Shown here: one piece after another, positions 1 to 8,902 of the stretch
Layout of the letters: every line of letters begins with the position of its first letter
Position numbering within the stretch: the stretch's first letter is position 1
Origin: Porticoccaceae bacterium
GTDB taxonomy: Bacteria > Pseudomonadota > Gammaproteobacteria > Pseudomonadales > Porticoccaceae
NCBI GenBank assembly: GCA_024644595.1
Contig: JAHEHL010000003.1
Location: 178,974 to 242,973 of the forward strand
Direction of reading: 5' to 3'
Length of the DNA: 64,000 nt
Position numbers and translations under genes: made by a program
Notes under the pieces: model-generated
What the model saw: only the letters and a program-made list of their open reading frames with translations
Database searches by the model: none
Told to the model about the DNA's origin: nothing

Positions 1-561
1 AAACTGACGCTCATGGCGCAAGAAACGCCCCAGTAGACTCCAGAACAGAGCCACCATCAGCACCACGGCCTGACTGCCAAGGATAGTGAAAATATGGTTC
101 TTCCACTGCCACTCGACAAAACTACTCGCATACAGCGAGCCAATATCCAGCGCCAGACTTATCAAGAACAGTGGCAACCAGATCGACAGGCGGTTTAATC
201 TGCCAAGATCCTGCTCGAGACGATGCAGCTCTTTGGCGGGCTCGACCGGGTGGCCGTCAGTCAGAATGCGTAATCTTCTGCGGCCAACTTTGATCTCGGC
301 ACCATCCTCGAGAATAACTGTCGACGAACTGTTTTCAGTCTTCGAATTTTTTAACACCTGCACGCCATTTCGACTCTGCAGATCGGTCAGCTGCCAACCA
401 TTCTCTGTCGCATCAAGGCGCAGATGGTTGGCAGAAATATACGGATCATCCAGGACCACATCATTCTGGTAACCGCGCCCTATGGTGACTGAGGGCCCAT
501 CGACGCGAAAATGCCCCTGACTCCTGCCGCCCCAGCCCAGCACCTCAACGATCACTGCCAT
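1..561 (-). CDS. FHA-domain membrane protein, truncated by window edge
   Basis: The reverse strand opens with ATG at 561 and stays open to base 1, giving 187 codons without a stop. The first 95 or so residues look like a forkhead-associated domain: a GR near residue 30, the SANHLRL strand and a QSRNGV turn match the usual GR-SxxH-NG pattern for phosphothreonine binding. Two hydrophobic stretches follow (about residues 130-150 and 160-180), so the FHA domain is probably cytosolic and membrane tethered. Its start overlaps the stop of the upstream protease gene by 10 bases, so the two are almost certainly cotranscribed. The partner kinase or substrate is not visible. The C-terminus is outside the window. 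Confidence 0.75.
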   Translation of the reverse strand, partial: MAVIVEVLGWGGRSQGHFRVDGPSVTIGRGYQNDVVLDDPYISANHLRLDATENGWQLTDLQSRNGVQVLKNSKTENSSSTVILEDGAEIKVGRRRLRILTDGHPVEPAKELHRLEQDLGRLNRLSIWLPLFLISLALDIGSLYASSFVEWQWKNHIFTILGSQAVVLMVALFWSLLGRFLRHERQF

Positions 562-1877
562 TTCGACACCCCCATAAACTTGCGGGCATAGGCTTTGGCA
601 TTTTTCTGACTGACCCCGGCAAGCGTAAAGTGGCTGACAAAAGCGGCCTGTGAGTCATCCACTGTACCTTGTAAAAAAACAATATCGTAGAGTTCGGGAT
701 ACTCTTTGTAGGCACGGGCACAGAACACCACCTTTGTCGTTCGCCCCCTGTTAGACTGTAAATCGCTCTCAGCGCGAACAAATTGGTTATCACATTGATA
801 ATCACCAAGGTCTTTTTCCGTGCCTTTATTGCCCGGTGCGAAGTCACTAAACAGACGTTCATAGTACGCGTAGAACTGGACAGTATTGAGCTGATCAGCT
901 TGTAGCCAGAAGAACTGGTGTTCGATCACGCCACTGTTAAATTTGGCATTGAGATAGATATTATCTTCACTGCGACAGGTGCGATCGGCACTCAGAAATT
1001 GCGCTTTCGTGGAGGCGCTGTTGGAACCACCCCAACATTTAATAAAAGGCTTCAGCTCATTGGCCACAACTGCTTCGCCGAGCGCCAGGGTTGGCCAGTC
1101 CAACGCCAACAGGCGAGTAAACTTTTTATCCTGATCGGCCAGCAACTGCTGCGCAATGCGCTGACGGATGTCGTCCACTTCATGGCCTCTGACGCGATAC
1201 TCGATAATCAATTGCTGCAGCGCTGCGACCGGCACCAAAAAACTGATCTGATTACCGGCAGTGGACACATTGACGCCAACTACTTCGCCTGCCTGATTTA
1301 AGGTCGGCCCGCCGCTCATACCCGGATTAAGCGAGCCGGTAAAATGCACCCGCGGGTGATAACTGGTCTGGTTGACACCGTTATAAGTGCCAGGCACCAC
1401 GGTTAGCCCCAGATCAAGGGGATTACCCAGAGCGTAGACTGGCATACCGATCGGCGGTTCTGCCACCGCTAGCGGCAGCTCCGGGGTCATCTCGCTGTCG
1501 GCTTTAACCAGCGCCAAATCATTGATGACATCGACATCGACCAATTTGAGATGATTGAGCTCACCCTCGGCACTGAGATATTCGATGCGATACTGATCGG
1601 GTTTTTCAGCCGCCATTTGCACCACATGATAATTAGTTGCGATCAGCCCGCTGTCGCTGACGACAAAGCCGGATCCAATGGCACTCTTGCTACCCGAGGT
1701 AAGATCAATAATTCTAATCTGCAAAATACCTGCTTTATTGTCGGCGAAGAGGGCCCGCGCACTATCACTCTGGGCAGCCACTGCGAGCGGCCAGGCGAGA
1801 CAAAAAGTCAGGATAAATACAGCGCGAGAGAAACCGCGCGCGCAGAGGGACAACCCTGTCTCATTATAAATGCTCAA
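552..1877 (-). CDS. secreted trypsin-like serine protease (S1 family, no PDZ)
   Basis: This is an exported chymotrypsin-fold protease. A TTG start at 1877 is preceded by AAGGA at good spacing and gives 441 residues; the reading frame extends to an ATG at 1985 but without better signals. A signal peptide (about residues 12-35, ending AVAAQ) is followed by the protease domain with His84 in TNYHVV, Asp120 in NDLALV and Ser188 in NPGMSGGP, the DegP/HtrA-type triad. No PDZ domain follows. The C-terminal 190 residues hold four cysteines (KCW, TCR, QCD, FCAR) and may be disulfide bonded; I do not recognise that part. It overlaps the FHA gene downstream, suggesting a two-protein envelope module. Substrate unknown. 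Confidence 0.8.
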   Translation of the reverse strand: MSIYNETGLSLCARGFSRAVFILTFCLAWPLAVAAQSDSARALFADNKAGILQIRIIDLTSGSKSAIGSGFVVSDSGLIATNYHVVQMAAEKPDQYRIEYLSAEGELNHLKLVDVDVINDLALVKADSEMTPELPLAVAEPPIGMPVYALGNPLDLGLTVVPGTYNGVNQTSYHPRVHFTGSLNPGMSGGPTLNQAGEVVGVNVSTAGNQISFLVPVAALQQLIIEYRVRGHEVDDIRQRIAQQLLADQDKKFTRLLALDWPTLALGEAVVANELKPFIKCWGGSNSASTKAQFLSADRTCRSEDNIYLNAKFNSGVIEHQFFWLQADQLNTVQFYAYYERLFSDFAPGNKGTEKDLGDYQCDNQFVRAESDLQSNRGRTTKVVFCARAYKEYPELYDIVFLQGTVDDSQAAFVSHFTLAGVSQKNAKAYARKFMGVSKWQ

Positions 1878-2134
1878 TGTGCAGTTCCTTTTAATAATGC
1901 GTCGGTATTCTTTCAATAGATGCCCCTCATTACAAGGGGGATGACGCGGCGGGGCAGCACACCGCTGCATTTGGCCTGTAGCCAATACCCGTTCACCACG
2001 CTAAGATAGCCGCCCAATTCTGCAGCACTAACTAGTCTGGACGCACCGCGCCGATTAAACAAGTTACTCGCGGACCGACGCTGCCAAATCAGCCTCTCGT
2101 TTTTACCCTTCTACGCAACAGGAACACGGACAAT

Positions 2135-4405
2135 ATGACTGATTCATTCAAAGAAAGCGCAATTAAGTATCACACTCATCCAGCGCCGGGGAAACTAGAA
2201 ATCCGTCCGACCAAACCATTAGCCAACAAGCGCGACTTGTCTCTCGCCTACTCGCCGGGTGTCGCCCATGCCTGCGAACTGATTGTCGAGAACCCCACCG
2301 CAGTGGCTTCGGTTACTGCGCGCGGCAACCTAGTGGCGGTGATTACCAATGGTACAGCTGTGCTAGGCCTCGGCAATATTGGCCCGCTGGCATCCAAGCC
2401 GGTAATGGAAGGCAAGGCAGTATTGTTCAAGAAGTTTGCAAACATCGATGTCTTTGATATCGAAGTTGCCGAAAACGATGTCGACAAACTGGTGGACATC
2501 ATCGCCTCCCTGGAGCCGACTTTTGGCGGTATCAACCTCGAAGATATCAAGGCGCCTGAATGCTTTATGGTTGAGCAGAAACTTCGCGAGCGTATGAAGA
2601 TTCCCGTTTTCCACGACGACCAACACGGCACAGCTATTGTCGCCGCCGCTGCGATCTACAACGGCTTGCGAATTGTCGGCAAGAAGTTTGAAGATGTTAA
2701 GCTAGTAGTGTCCGGTGCCGGCGCAGCCAGTATCGCCTGTGTCGACTTACTTGTCAGCATGGGGCTGCAAAAGAAAAATGTCCGCATGATTGATCGCACT
2801 GGTGTCATCTACGCCGGCCGTACTGAAGGCATGAACCCTTGGAAACAAGAGTATGCGGTGGATACCAGCGATCGCACCATCGACGATGCGATTAAAGGCG
2901 CCGATCTGTTTATGGGGCTCTCCGGTCCCGGCGTATTGAATGGTGAGATGCTGAAAAAGATGGGCGAGAAGCCAATTATTCTCGCCATGTCCAACCCCGT
3001 TCCGGAGATTATGCCGGAAGAGGCGATGGCCGCACGCCCAGATGCGATCCTAGCTACCGGGCGCTCTGACTACCCAAATCAGGTTAACAATGTTCTCTGC
3101 TTCCCGTTTATTTTCCGCGGCGCGTTGGACTGTGGCGCATCGACCATTAACGAAGAGATGAAGATGGCCGCTGTGCGCGCGATTGCCGACCTCGCCACCA
3201 TGGAAACCTCAGATGTAGTGGCCGCGGCCTATGCCGATGAAAAACTCAAGTTCGGCCCGGAATACCTCATTCCCAAAGCCTTTGATCCACGTCTAATCGA
3301 GGTGGTACCGCTGGCTGTGGTGCAGGCGGCCATGGACAGTGGCGTGGCGACGCGCCCAATTGAAGACATGGAGGCTTACCGTCAGTCACTGCATGAATTT
3401 ATCAATCAGGCTGGCCTGTTTATGCAGCCGATTATTGAAATGGCGAAAAAAGCTCCAGCACGTATTGTCTATGCCGAGGGTGAGAATGACGATGTGCTCA
3501 TGGCCGTGCAAGCAGTACTTGATGAACAGATCGCTAAACCGATTCTGATCGGGCGTCGTGCGGGTATGGAGCAAAAAATTGATCGCCTCGGCCTGCGCAT
3601 TGATCTCGACAAAGATGTTGAGATATTTGAACCTGCTAACAATGACCGGCACGAGGAGTACGCCGCCTTTTATCATGAGCACGTTGGTCGCCACGGTGTG
3701 TCTGTTGACGCTGCCCGGAAAATTATGCGCGATGACCAAACCGCTATGGCCGCCGTTATGGTGGCACGGGGCGAGGCCGATGGCCTGATCTGTGGCAAGG
3801 TGGGTCGCTTTGACTTTCATCTGCGTGAAATTATGCATCTGCTCGGACCAGAGCAAAAAGACCAGCTGGTTTCGTCCGCTGCAGTGCTGTTGATGCCTGA
3901 TGGCCCGCTTTTTCTCGCTGACACAGCAATGAATATCGACCCCAGCGCAAACGAACTGGTCAAGATTACCGAGGCCAGTATTGATCTGGTGAAGCGTTTT
4001 GGTATCGAGCCCAAAGTGGCGCTTTTATCACATTCCAACTTTGGTACATCTAATGCTGCCTCTGCGCGCAAGGTTCGCCAGGCGGGAGAGATGCTGCGCG
4101 ACAGCTATCCCAAGCTACAGATCGATGGCGAGATGCACGTGCTGAGCGCACTCAATCCCAAGTTACGCAAAACTATCTATTCCCAGTCAACCCTCCAGGG
4201 TCGTGCCAATGTGCTAGTGATGCCAAACCTGGATGCGGCCAATATCGCCATGGGATTGATTCGTTCACTTACCGATGCGCTGCTGATTGGGCCCTTTATC
4301 AATGGGTTCCGCAAGCCGGCTCATATCGTAATTCCATCAGTTTCGTCACGGGGAATTTTCAATATGACAGCGCTGACGGTGACAGATATTCAGCACAGTA
4401 AATAA
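2135..4405 (+). CDS. maeB: NADP-dependent malic enzyme with phosphotransacetylase-like domain
   Basis: MaeB converts malate to pyruvate and CO2 with NADP reduction, feeding gluconeogenic growth with NADPH and pyruvate. At 756 residues it has the full hybrid architecture: N-terminal malic domain (about 20-160, with SLAYSPGVA and the DDQHGTA metal/substrate motif), Rossmann NAD(P)-binding domain (about 165-400, [12 protein letters not shown]), and a C-terminal phosphotransacetylase-type domain (about 425-750). In this family the C-terminal domain is regulatory, binding acetyl-CoA, rather than catalytic. AGGAA lies upstream of the ATG. It is divergent from the protease gene and convergent with rsmI, so it is probably a single-gene unit. 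Confidence 0.95.
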   Translation: MTDSFKESAIKYHTHPAPGKLEIRPTKPLANKRDLSLAYSPGVAHACELIVENPTAVASVTARGNLVAVITNGTAVLGLGNIGPLASKPVMEGKAVLFKKFANIDVFDIEVAENDVDKLVDIIASLEPTFGGINLEDIKAPECFMVEQKLRERMKIPVFHDDQHGTAIVAAAAIYNGLRIVGKKFEDVKLVVSGAGAASIACVDLLVSMGLQKKNVRMIDRTGVIYAGRTEGMNPWKQEYAVDTSDRTIDDAIKGADLFMGLSGPGVLNGEMLKKMGEKPIILAMSNPVPEIMPEEAMAARPDAILATGRSDYPNQVNNVLCFPFIFRGALDCGASTINEEMKMAAVRAIADLATMETSDVVAAAYADEKLKFGPEYLIPKAFDPRLIEVVPLAVVQAAMDSGVATRPIEDMEAYRQSLHEFINQAGLFMQPIIEMAKKAPARIVYAEGENDDVLMAVQAVLDEQIAKPILIGRRAGMEQKIDRLGLRIDLDKDVEIFEPANNDRHEEYAAFYHEHVGRHGVSVDAARKIMRDDQTAMAAVMVARGEADGLICGKVGRFDFHLREIMHLLGPEQKDQLVSSAAVLLMPDGPLFLADTAMNIDPSANELVKITEASIDLVKRFGIEPKVALLSHSNFGTSNAASARKVRQAGEMLRDSYPKLQIDGEMHVLSALNPKLRKTIYSQSTLQGRANVLVMPNLDAANIAMGLIRSLTDALLIGPFINGFRKPAHIVIPSVSSRGIFNMTALTVTDIQHSK

Positions 4406-4416
4406 TAAGTCGGTCA

Positions 4417-4442
4417 GCTGGCGCTAGTCTTTTAGCGCCAGC
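4417..4442. terminator. hairpin between convergent maeB and rsmI
   Basis: A perfect 10-bp inverted repeat (GCTGGCGCTA / TAGCGCCAGC) with a 6-base loop lies between the convergent genes and includes the rsmI stop codon. There is no U-tract on either strand, so it is a candidate bidirectional hairpin rather than a textbook intrinsic terminator. Confidence 0.4.
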
Positions 4443-5269
4443 GCCAGCTGATAAAACTGTTTTTTGTCGCCACCGGTAATTTTGGCCGTCAGCGCTGCCG
4501 CCTTGGCAGCGGGCAATTCAGCCAGCAGTAATCGGAGAATTTTCTCGCCATCTACTGTGACACTGTTGTCTGATGTTTCGCGACCAGCCAACACCAACAC
4601 GATTTCTCCGCGCTGCTGGTTGCTATCGTTTTCCACCGCAGTGACCAGTTCTGAGAGCGTTCCATGCAGATAGGTCTCAAACGTCTTGCTTACTTCGCGG
4701 GCAATAAACCCGCTGTGTTGTGGGCCAAAGATGGCCACAGCGTCATGCAATGTTTCGAGGATACGATGCGGAGCCTCGTAAAAGACCGTGGTCTCCGCAA
4801 CGGCCATCAGTTCCTGCAACACCTTTTTACGCTGCGTAGTTTTGGCCGGCAGAAAGCCAACAAACCTAAATCTGTCAGTGGGCAGACCAGCGACACTCAG
4901 GGCAGCGATCGCGGCACAGGCACCAGGCACTGGGATCACTCTGATACCCGCTACCCGCGCTGCAAGCACCAAGCGATAGCCGGGGTCAGAAATCAACGGT
5001 GTACCGGCGTCGGAAATTAATGCAATATCATCACCGGACTGCAGTCGCGCAATAATACTGTCACTGATCTTTTTATCACTGTGATCATGGTAGGGAAATA
5101 ATGGCTTGTCGATCGCAAAATGGTCGAGCAACTTTTTGCTGTGGCGTTTATCCTCACAAGCGATCGCCGTCACCGATTGGAGGATTTCCACCGCGCGGGG
5201 TACCATGTCCCCCAGGTTGCCGATGGGGGTGGCGACTATATATAACGTACCGGATTGATTTGAGTTCAT
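4424..5269 (-). CDS. rsmI: 16S rRNA (cytidine(1402)-2'-O)-methyltransferase
   Basis: RsmI methylates the ribose of C1402 in the 16S decoding centre using SAM. The 281-residue protein has the tetrapyrrole-methylase fold with the family signatures GTLYIVATPIGNLGD at the N-terminus, SDAGTPLISDPGY and the PGACAAIAALSVAGL segment. The ATG at 5269 overlaps, on the other strand, the ATG of lpoA (shared CATG). An alternative in-frame ATG at 5311, inside lpoA, has a better Shine-Dalgarno (AAAGGA) and would add 14 residues; both fit the family, in which the conserved GxLYIV usually begins 6-20 residues in. The rsmI|lpoA divergence is conserved from E. coli (yraL/yraM) to Pseudomonas. Confidence 0.93.
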   Translation of the reverse strand: MNSNQSGTLYIVATPIGNLGDMVPRAVEILQSVTAIACEDKRHSKKLLDHFAIDKPLFPYHDHSDKKISDSIIARLQSGDDIALISDAGTPLISDPGYRLVLAARVAGIRVIPVPGACAAIAALSVAGLPTDRFRFVGFLPAKTTQRKKVLQELMAVAETTVFYEAPHRILETLHDAVAIFGPQHSGFIAREVSKTFETYLHGTLSELVTAVENDSNQQRGEIVLVLAGRETSDNSVTVDGEKILRLLLAELPAAKAAALTAKITGGDKKQFYQLALALKD

Positions 5270-7241
5270 GACTAAACGATTTTTTCTCTCGATGATCTGT
5301 GGCCTCGGCATCTTATCCTTTATAGGGGGCTGTGCGCCAACCACAACTCAGCACTCGACGTCCGTCTCGCGGGTGGCGCTTGGCAGTGCAGACAGTGAAG
5401 CCAGTCAGTCACTGGTTCACGAAGCTGAAATTGCCCTGCAGCGTGCCATCTCCGCTGACCCGGCCGAGAGAGATACTCTGTTGCTCGACAGTGCCATTCT
5501 ATTCGCACAGGCCGGCGATATCAGGCACAGCCAGCAGACTCTTGATAAGCTCAATCCAGGCGCCCTGAGTAATGATTATTTTGTCGAATACAGCCTACTC
5601 GGACTCGAACTCGATCTGGCCAGCTACCAGCTTGACAGTGCCAGAAAACGCTTGGAAGAGCCGCGCTTTGTATCCCTCAGACAAGAACTGGGACAGACTT
5701 TTCAACAGCGCATCCTTAGTTTGGCGAGTGATATCAACTACGTAGCAGGCGATATTCGAAACAGTGTCGAAACCAGTATCCAACTTAGTGCACTCTACAA
5801 TCCTAGAAAATTTTCTGATCAGCGCAGCATAGCGTTGCTCAACGACAAGATCTGGGTTCGACTCAGTGAAATGCCATTTCATCAGCTGCAACAAATGGAC
5901 GCCGGTGACACCAGTGTGCTGGGCGGCTGGCTGGAACTGGCAGCTTCGATGCGCTATCGACAAGCTGATCCTGTTGCGCAAAAAACGTTTTTCTCAGTAT
6001 GGCAAAAACGCTGGCGTGAACACCCGGCAGCAAAATACCCACCGGCGGCGCTGAGCAACCGATCGTCCGGTCGAATACCTGAAGATATAGCCCTGCTGTT
6101 GCCGCTGCAGGGAAACTATGCGATTGCCAGTGATACCCTGCTGAGTGGCTTTATGAGCGGCTACTACGAAAATATGAGCAAGGGACAAGCCACTCCAACT
6201 ATCGCGATTTATGACACATCGTCACGGCCGGTAACCGCAGTCTATGATGAGGCTGTTAACCGTGGAGCAGATCTGGTGATTGGCCCACTGCGCCAGTCAC
6301 AGGTGAAAGAGTTGATTGCCAACTCTGACTTGAAAGTACCAACCCTGACGCTAAACCGGCTGGATCATGATAATGAGAACAACCGGACTAATAATGACAG
6401 CCCTGGGGATCTAATAGACGAATTTGGCACTTCGACGGAGCGCTCCGGCAGTTCAATGAGCCGCTCTGGCAGTTTAATGGACCGCTCTGGCAACCCCGAA
6501 AACCTGCTTCAGTTTGGCCTCTCTGCAGAGGATGAAATGGATCAAATTAGCCGGCGCGCCTGGTTACAAGGACAGCGCAATGCATTCCTGATCACCCCTG
6601 AAAGTAGCTGGGGACAGAGGGCACAGCGGCATTTTGTCGATAGCTGGACCGCTCGGGGAGGTGTGGTTATCGGGGCGATAACATACCCCGACAGCGTCAA
6701 TGACTTTACTCAATTACTCAGGTCACCCCTGGAAATCGATCTCAGCGAAAAGCGCGGCCTGGCCCTGCGACGCTCAGTCAAATACGGCCTCAACTCCACA
6801 CCACGTCGGCGACAGGATATCGATTTGGTGATTGTGCTCGGCTATGGTGACAAAGTGCGACAGATAAAACCATCCCTGGATTTTCTCTATGCCGGCGATA
6901 TTCCTGTCTATGCCACGTCGCATATCTATGGCGGCAGTGAAGAGATTGAACTCAATCGCGATCTCAGCGGAATTACATTTAGCGCCATGCCGTGGACGCT
7001 GAACGGACAATTACCACGCACACTGCAACCGGATCAGCGCTTGCCCACCGCCTTCCGCCAACTTTACGCCATGGGGTACGACGCTTTTCTACTCCATGGC
7101 TTGCTCGACCAACTCAATAGTCAGGAATCAGTTCCGATATTTGGCGCCACCGGATTATTGAAGTCTTCGAACGGCATCATTACCCGCGACGAAAAGTGGG
7201 CTGAATTTAAAAATGGTCGAGTGATACCGGCACAGCCCTAA
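5268..7241 (+). CDS. lpoA: outer-membrane lipoprotein activator of PBP1a
   Basis: LpoA is an outer-membrane lipoprotein that reaches through the periplasm to activate the transpeptidase of PBP1a. The N-terminus has a lipoprotein signal with lipobox FIGGC (Cys22). An alpha-helical TPR-like N-terminal domain (about 45-260) is followed by a periplasmic-binding-protein-like C-terminal domain (about 270-640, with PEDIALLLPLQGNYA and GPLRQSQV). The C-terminal domain carries an insertion around residues 365-420 that contains three imperfect 7-residue RSG repeats and looks disordered. It heads the envelope operon lpoA-yraN-diaA-dolP. The start codon overlaps that of rsmI on the opposite strand; Shine-Dalgarno is weak. 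Confidence 0.9.
   Translation: MTKRFFLSMICGLGILSFIGGCAPTTTQHSTSVSRVALGSADSEASQSLVHEAEIALQRAISADPAERDTLLLDSAILFAQAGDIRHSQQTLDKLNPGALSNDYFVEYSLLGLELDLASYQLDSARKRLEEPRFVSLRQELGQTFQQRILSLASDINYVAGDIRNSVETSIQLSALYNPRKFSDQRSIALLNDKIWVRLSEMPFHQLQQMDAGDTSVLGGWLELAASMRYRQADPVAQKTFFSVWQKRWREHPAAKYPPAALSNRSSGRIPEDIALLLPLQGNYAIASDTLLSGFMSGYYENMSKGQATPTIAIYDTSSRPVTAVYDEAVNRGADLVIGPLRQSQVKELIANSDLKVPTLTLNRLDHDNENNRTNNDSPGDLIDEFGTSTERSGSSMSRSGSLMDRSGNPENLLQFGLSAEDEMDQISRRAWLQGQRNAFLITPESSWGQRAQRHFVDSWTARGGVVIGAITYPDSVNDFTQLLRSPLEIDLSEKRGLALRRSVKYGLNSTPRRRQDIDLVIVLGYGDKVRQIKPSLDFLYAGDIPVYATSHIYGGSEEIELNRDLSGITFSAMPWTLNGQLPRTLQPDQRLPTAFRQLYAMGYDAFLLHGLLDQLNSQESVPIFGATGLLKSSNGIITRDEKWAEFKNGRVIPAQP
6438..6500 (+). 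repeat. three tandem 21-bp units inside lpoA
   Basis: Three consecutive 21-base units (6438-6458, 6459-6479, 6480-6500) each encode a heptad around (S/E/D)RSG. The first two differ at only a few bases; the third matches in its first half. The repeat keeps the reading frame and lies in a predicted loop of the C-terminal LpoA domain. Confidence 0.8.
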
Positions 7242-7268
7242 GCAGTTAATTGATCAAGGAGCGATATT

Positions 7269-7677
7269 TTGGGAAACCGGACGTTTCCATCAGACAAGGG
7301 TCAGAGTTTAAGCGGAACCGCCGCCGAGCAGATGGCTCAAGAGTATCTTGAGTCCCAGGGGCTGGCACTTATTTAAAAAAATTTTTCGCACCCGCAGGGG
7401 CGAAATTGACCTAATTATGCTGGATAATAAGGTGCTGGTGTTTGTAGAAGTTCGCTTTCGCCGCAGCGCCCATTTTGGTTCCGCTGAGGAGTCGATTACC
7501 CTGCATAAATGTCAGCGATTGGCGGCAGCTGCACAGGCATATATGCAGCGTTATAATCTGACAGAAAAGGTTATCGCGCGGTTTGATGCCGTCGCTATCA
7601 GCCCATCGAGTGGAGGAAAAAGTCGCGCGAACATCAATGGGTTTTGCCTGAACTGGGTACGCAATATTTTGCAGTAA
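7269..7677 (+). pseudogene. yraN: YraN/UPF0102 nuclease-like protein, frameshifted
   Basis: The UPF0102 family has a restriction-endonuclease-like fold and sits between lpoA and diaA in many gammaproteobacteria; its exact role is not settled. Here a TTG at 7269, preceded by AAGGAG, opens a frame encoding the expected N-terminus (GTAAEQMAQEYLESQGLALI), which hits TAA at 7374-7376. The rest of the family (FRTRRGEIDLIM, VFVEVRFRR, the active-site-like GEID and ExR) continues one base over, from 7377 to 7677. Deleting one T of the ATTT just before the A7-T5 run restores a single frame. It is either a real mutation or an assembly error; a fragment could start from TTG at 7348, but would lack the N-terminal helix. 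Confidence 0.8.
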
Positions 7678-7699
7678 ACACTTTTCAAAATGGGGATAG

Positions 7700-8278
7700 T
7701 TGTCATTGGACGCACTAGATCAAAAGGTTTTTAACCAGTTTCAGAAGATGATTGAAGCGACCATGAGCACGGGCGAGAACTGTGCCGAGCATATCGTCAC
7801 GGCTGCAGAAAGGATTGCCTCCGCGCTGCTGTCGGGCAACAAGATTTTCACCTGCGGCGATCAGTCCGGCGCGCTGGTTGCACAGTTGCTCACTGACTAC
7901 TTATTACTGGGTTACGATATCGATCGGCCCGGATTTCCATCGCTTAACCTAAATCAAATGAACCCGGCCAGCGGCCATGGGCAATACTACAATCAGACAC
8001 TCAATACCCATGCAGAGAGCGGCGACATTCTGGTGTTACTCAGCGCCGGGAACTGTAATCCGAAACTGCTTGGTGCACTTAACACTGCGGTAAGCAAAGG
8101 CATGACTGTGGTTCTGCTGTCGGCAGAGAATGATGACTCACTGATTAATGCAGTCAGTTATAATGATGTACACATTGAGATTGGTGCAGGCCCATTACCG
8201 CTGACAACCCAATCGCAGTTACAAATTGTTCAGTGCCTTTGCGCTCTGATAGACAGTCATATTTTTGGAGGAGAATAA
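7700..8278 (+). CDS. diaA: DnaA initiator-associating SIS-domain protein
   Basis: DiaA is a tetrameric SIS-fold protein that binds DnaA and helps its assembly at oriC; the family is a paralogue of the sedoheptulose-7-phosphate isomerase GmhA. The 192 residues include the SIS core with FTCGDQSGALVAQLL and the HAESGDILVLLSAGNC strand-turn. Its identity rests mostly on context between yraN and dolP, as in E. coli (yraO). Translation starts at TTG 7700 or TTG 7706; GGGGA upstream is better placed for the second. The stop codon is immediately followed by the dolP start, so the two are translationally linked. GmhA activity cannot be excluded from sequence alone. Confidence 0.85.
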   Translation: MSLDALDQKVFNQFQKMIEATMSTGENCAEHIVTAAERIASALLSGNKIFTCGDQSGALVAQLLTDYLLLGYDIDRPGFPSLNLNQMNPASGHGQYYNQTLNTHAESGDILVLLSAGNCNPKLLGALNTAVSKGMTVVLLSAENDDSLINAVSYNDVHIEIGAGPLPLTTQSQLQIVQCLCALIDSHIFGGE

Positions 8279-8863
8279 ATGCGTAAATCGGTCACATCAT
8301 TTTCAGTGGTCTGTTGTCTTGCCAGCTGCATCTTTCTTGCCGGCTGCACCTCTTTAGTAGAATCTGTTGTCAAGGAACCTATCACGCCAGATCCAACCAG
8401 CTCATCCATCGGTTCGAATATCAGCGACTTAAAGATGGATACTTTTATCGGGGTCAATATCAAGAAAGCCGACCCAGCATTGAAAAAATCCCATATCAAT
8501 GTACATGTTTACGATGCGCTTGTACTACTGACAGGTGAGGTGCCAACACAACAGTTGAAGGTTCTCGCGGGCGATACAGCGCGCGCTTATACCGGGGTTA
8601 GACAGGTCCACAATGAACTTCAGGTGCGTGGTAATTCATCGATTGTCGCACGTACCAATGACAGCCTTATCAGTGCTCAAGTCGCCACAAAAATGACGTT
8701 TGATTCAGAGATTAAGTCATCCACTGTTGAGGTCACGACCGAAGATGGTGTGGTCTATCTGATGGGTAAAGTACGCCGCTCCGATGGCGACAAAGCCGCT
8801 GCGGTTGCCAGCAGTACAAGTGGCGTGCGCAGTGTGGTTAAAGTCTTTGAATACGTGGACTAG
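8279..8863 (+). CDS. dolP: division/outer-membrane-integrity lipoprotein with two BON domains
   Basis: DolP (formerly YraP) is an outer-membrane lipoprotein that binds anionic phospholipid at division sites and supports envelope integrity and BAM function. The 194-residue product has a signal peptide with lipobox LAGC and two successive BON domains (about 50-115 and 120-190), each with the conserved VxLxGxV strand (VLLTGEV; VYLMGKV). A strong GGAGGAG precedes the ATG, which follows the diaA TAA directly. It ends the envelope operon; a 13-bp hairpin lies just after the stop. Confidence 0.93.
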   Translation: MRKSVTSFSVVCCLASCIFLAGCTSLVESVVKEPITPDPTSSSIGSNISDLKMDTFIGVNIKKADPALKKSHINVHVYDALVLLTGEVPTQQLKVLAGDTARAYTGVRQVHNELQVRGNSSIVARTNDSLISAQVATKMTFDSEIKSSTVEVTTEDGVVYLMGKVRRSDGDKAAAVASSTSGVRSVVKVFEYVD

Positions 8864-8892
8864 TGTTCAGCTGCATAAAATGCAGCTGAACA
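8864..8892. terminator. bidirectional hairpin between dolP and thiolase gene
   Basis: A perfect 13-bp inverted repeat (TGTTCAGCTGCAT / ATGCAGCTGAACA) with a 3-base loop sits between convergent dolP and the thiolase gene. It starts one base after the dolP stop. A U-tract is absent on both strands, so termination is inferred from position and stem stability. Confidence 0.55.
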
Positions 8893-8902
8893 GTGTTAAC
8901 AC

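Noticed and set aside
918..1301. Long plus-strand frames opposite the protease gene and similar frames elsewhere
   Set aside because: They are antisense to well-supported genes, lack ribosome-binding sites and recognisable motifs, and arise from codon bias of the true strand.
6438..6500. RSG repeat as a CRISPR-like or mobile repeat
   Set aside because: Units are contiguous, in frame, and confined to one coding loop; simple slippage explains it.
7371..7386. Programmed +1 frameshift in yraN
   Set aside because: The codon before the stop (ATT) does not re-pair in the +1 frame (TTT), no Shine-Dalgarno-like stimulator is placed as in prfB, and family members elsewhere have one frame; a simple indel is more likely.
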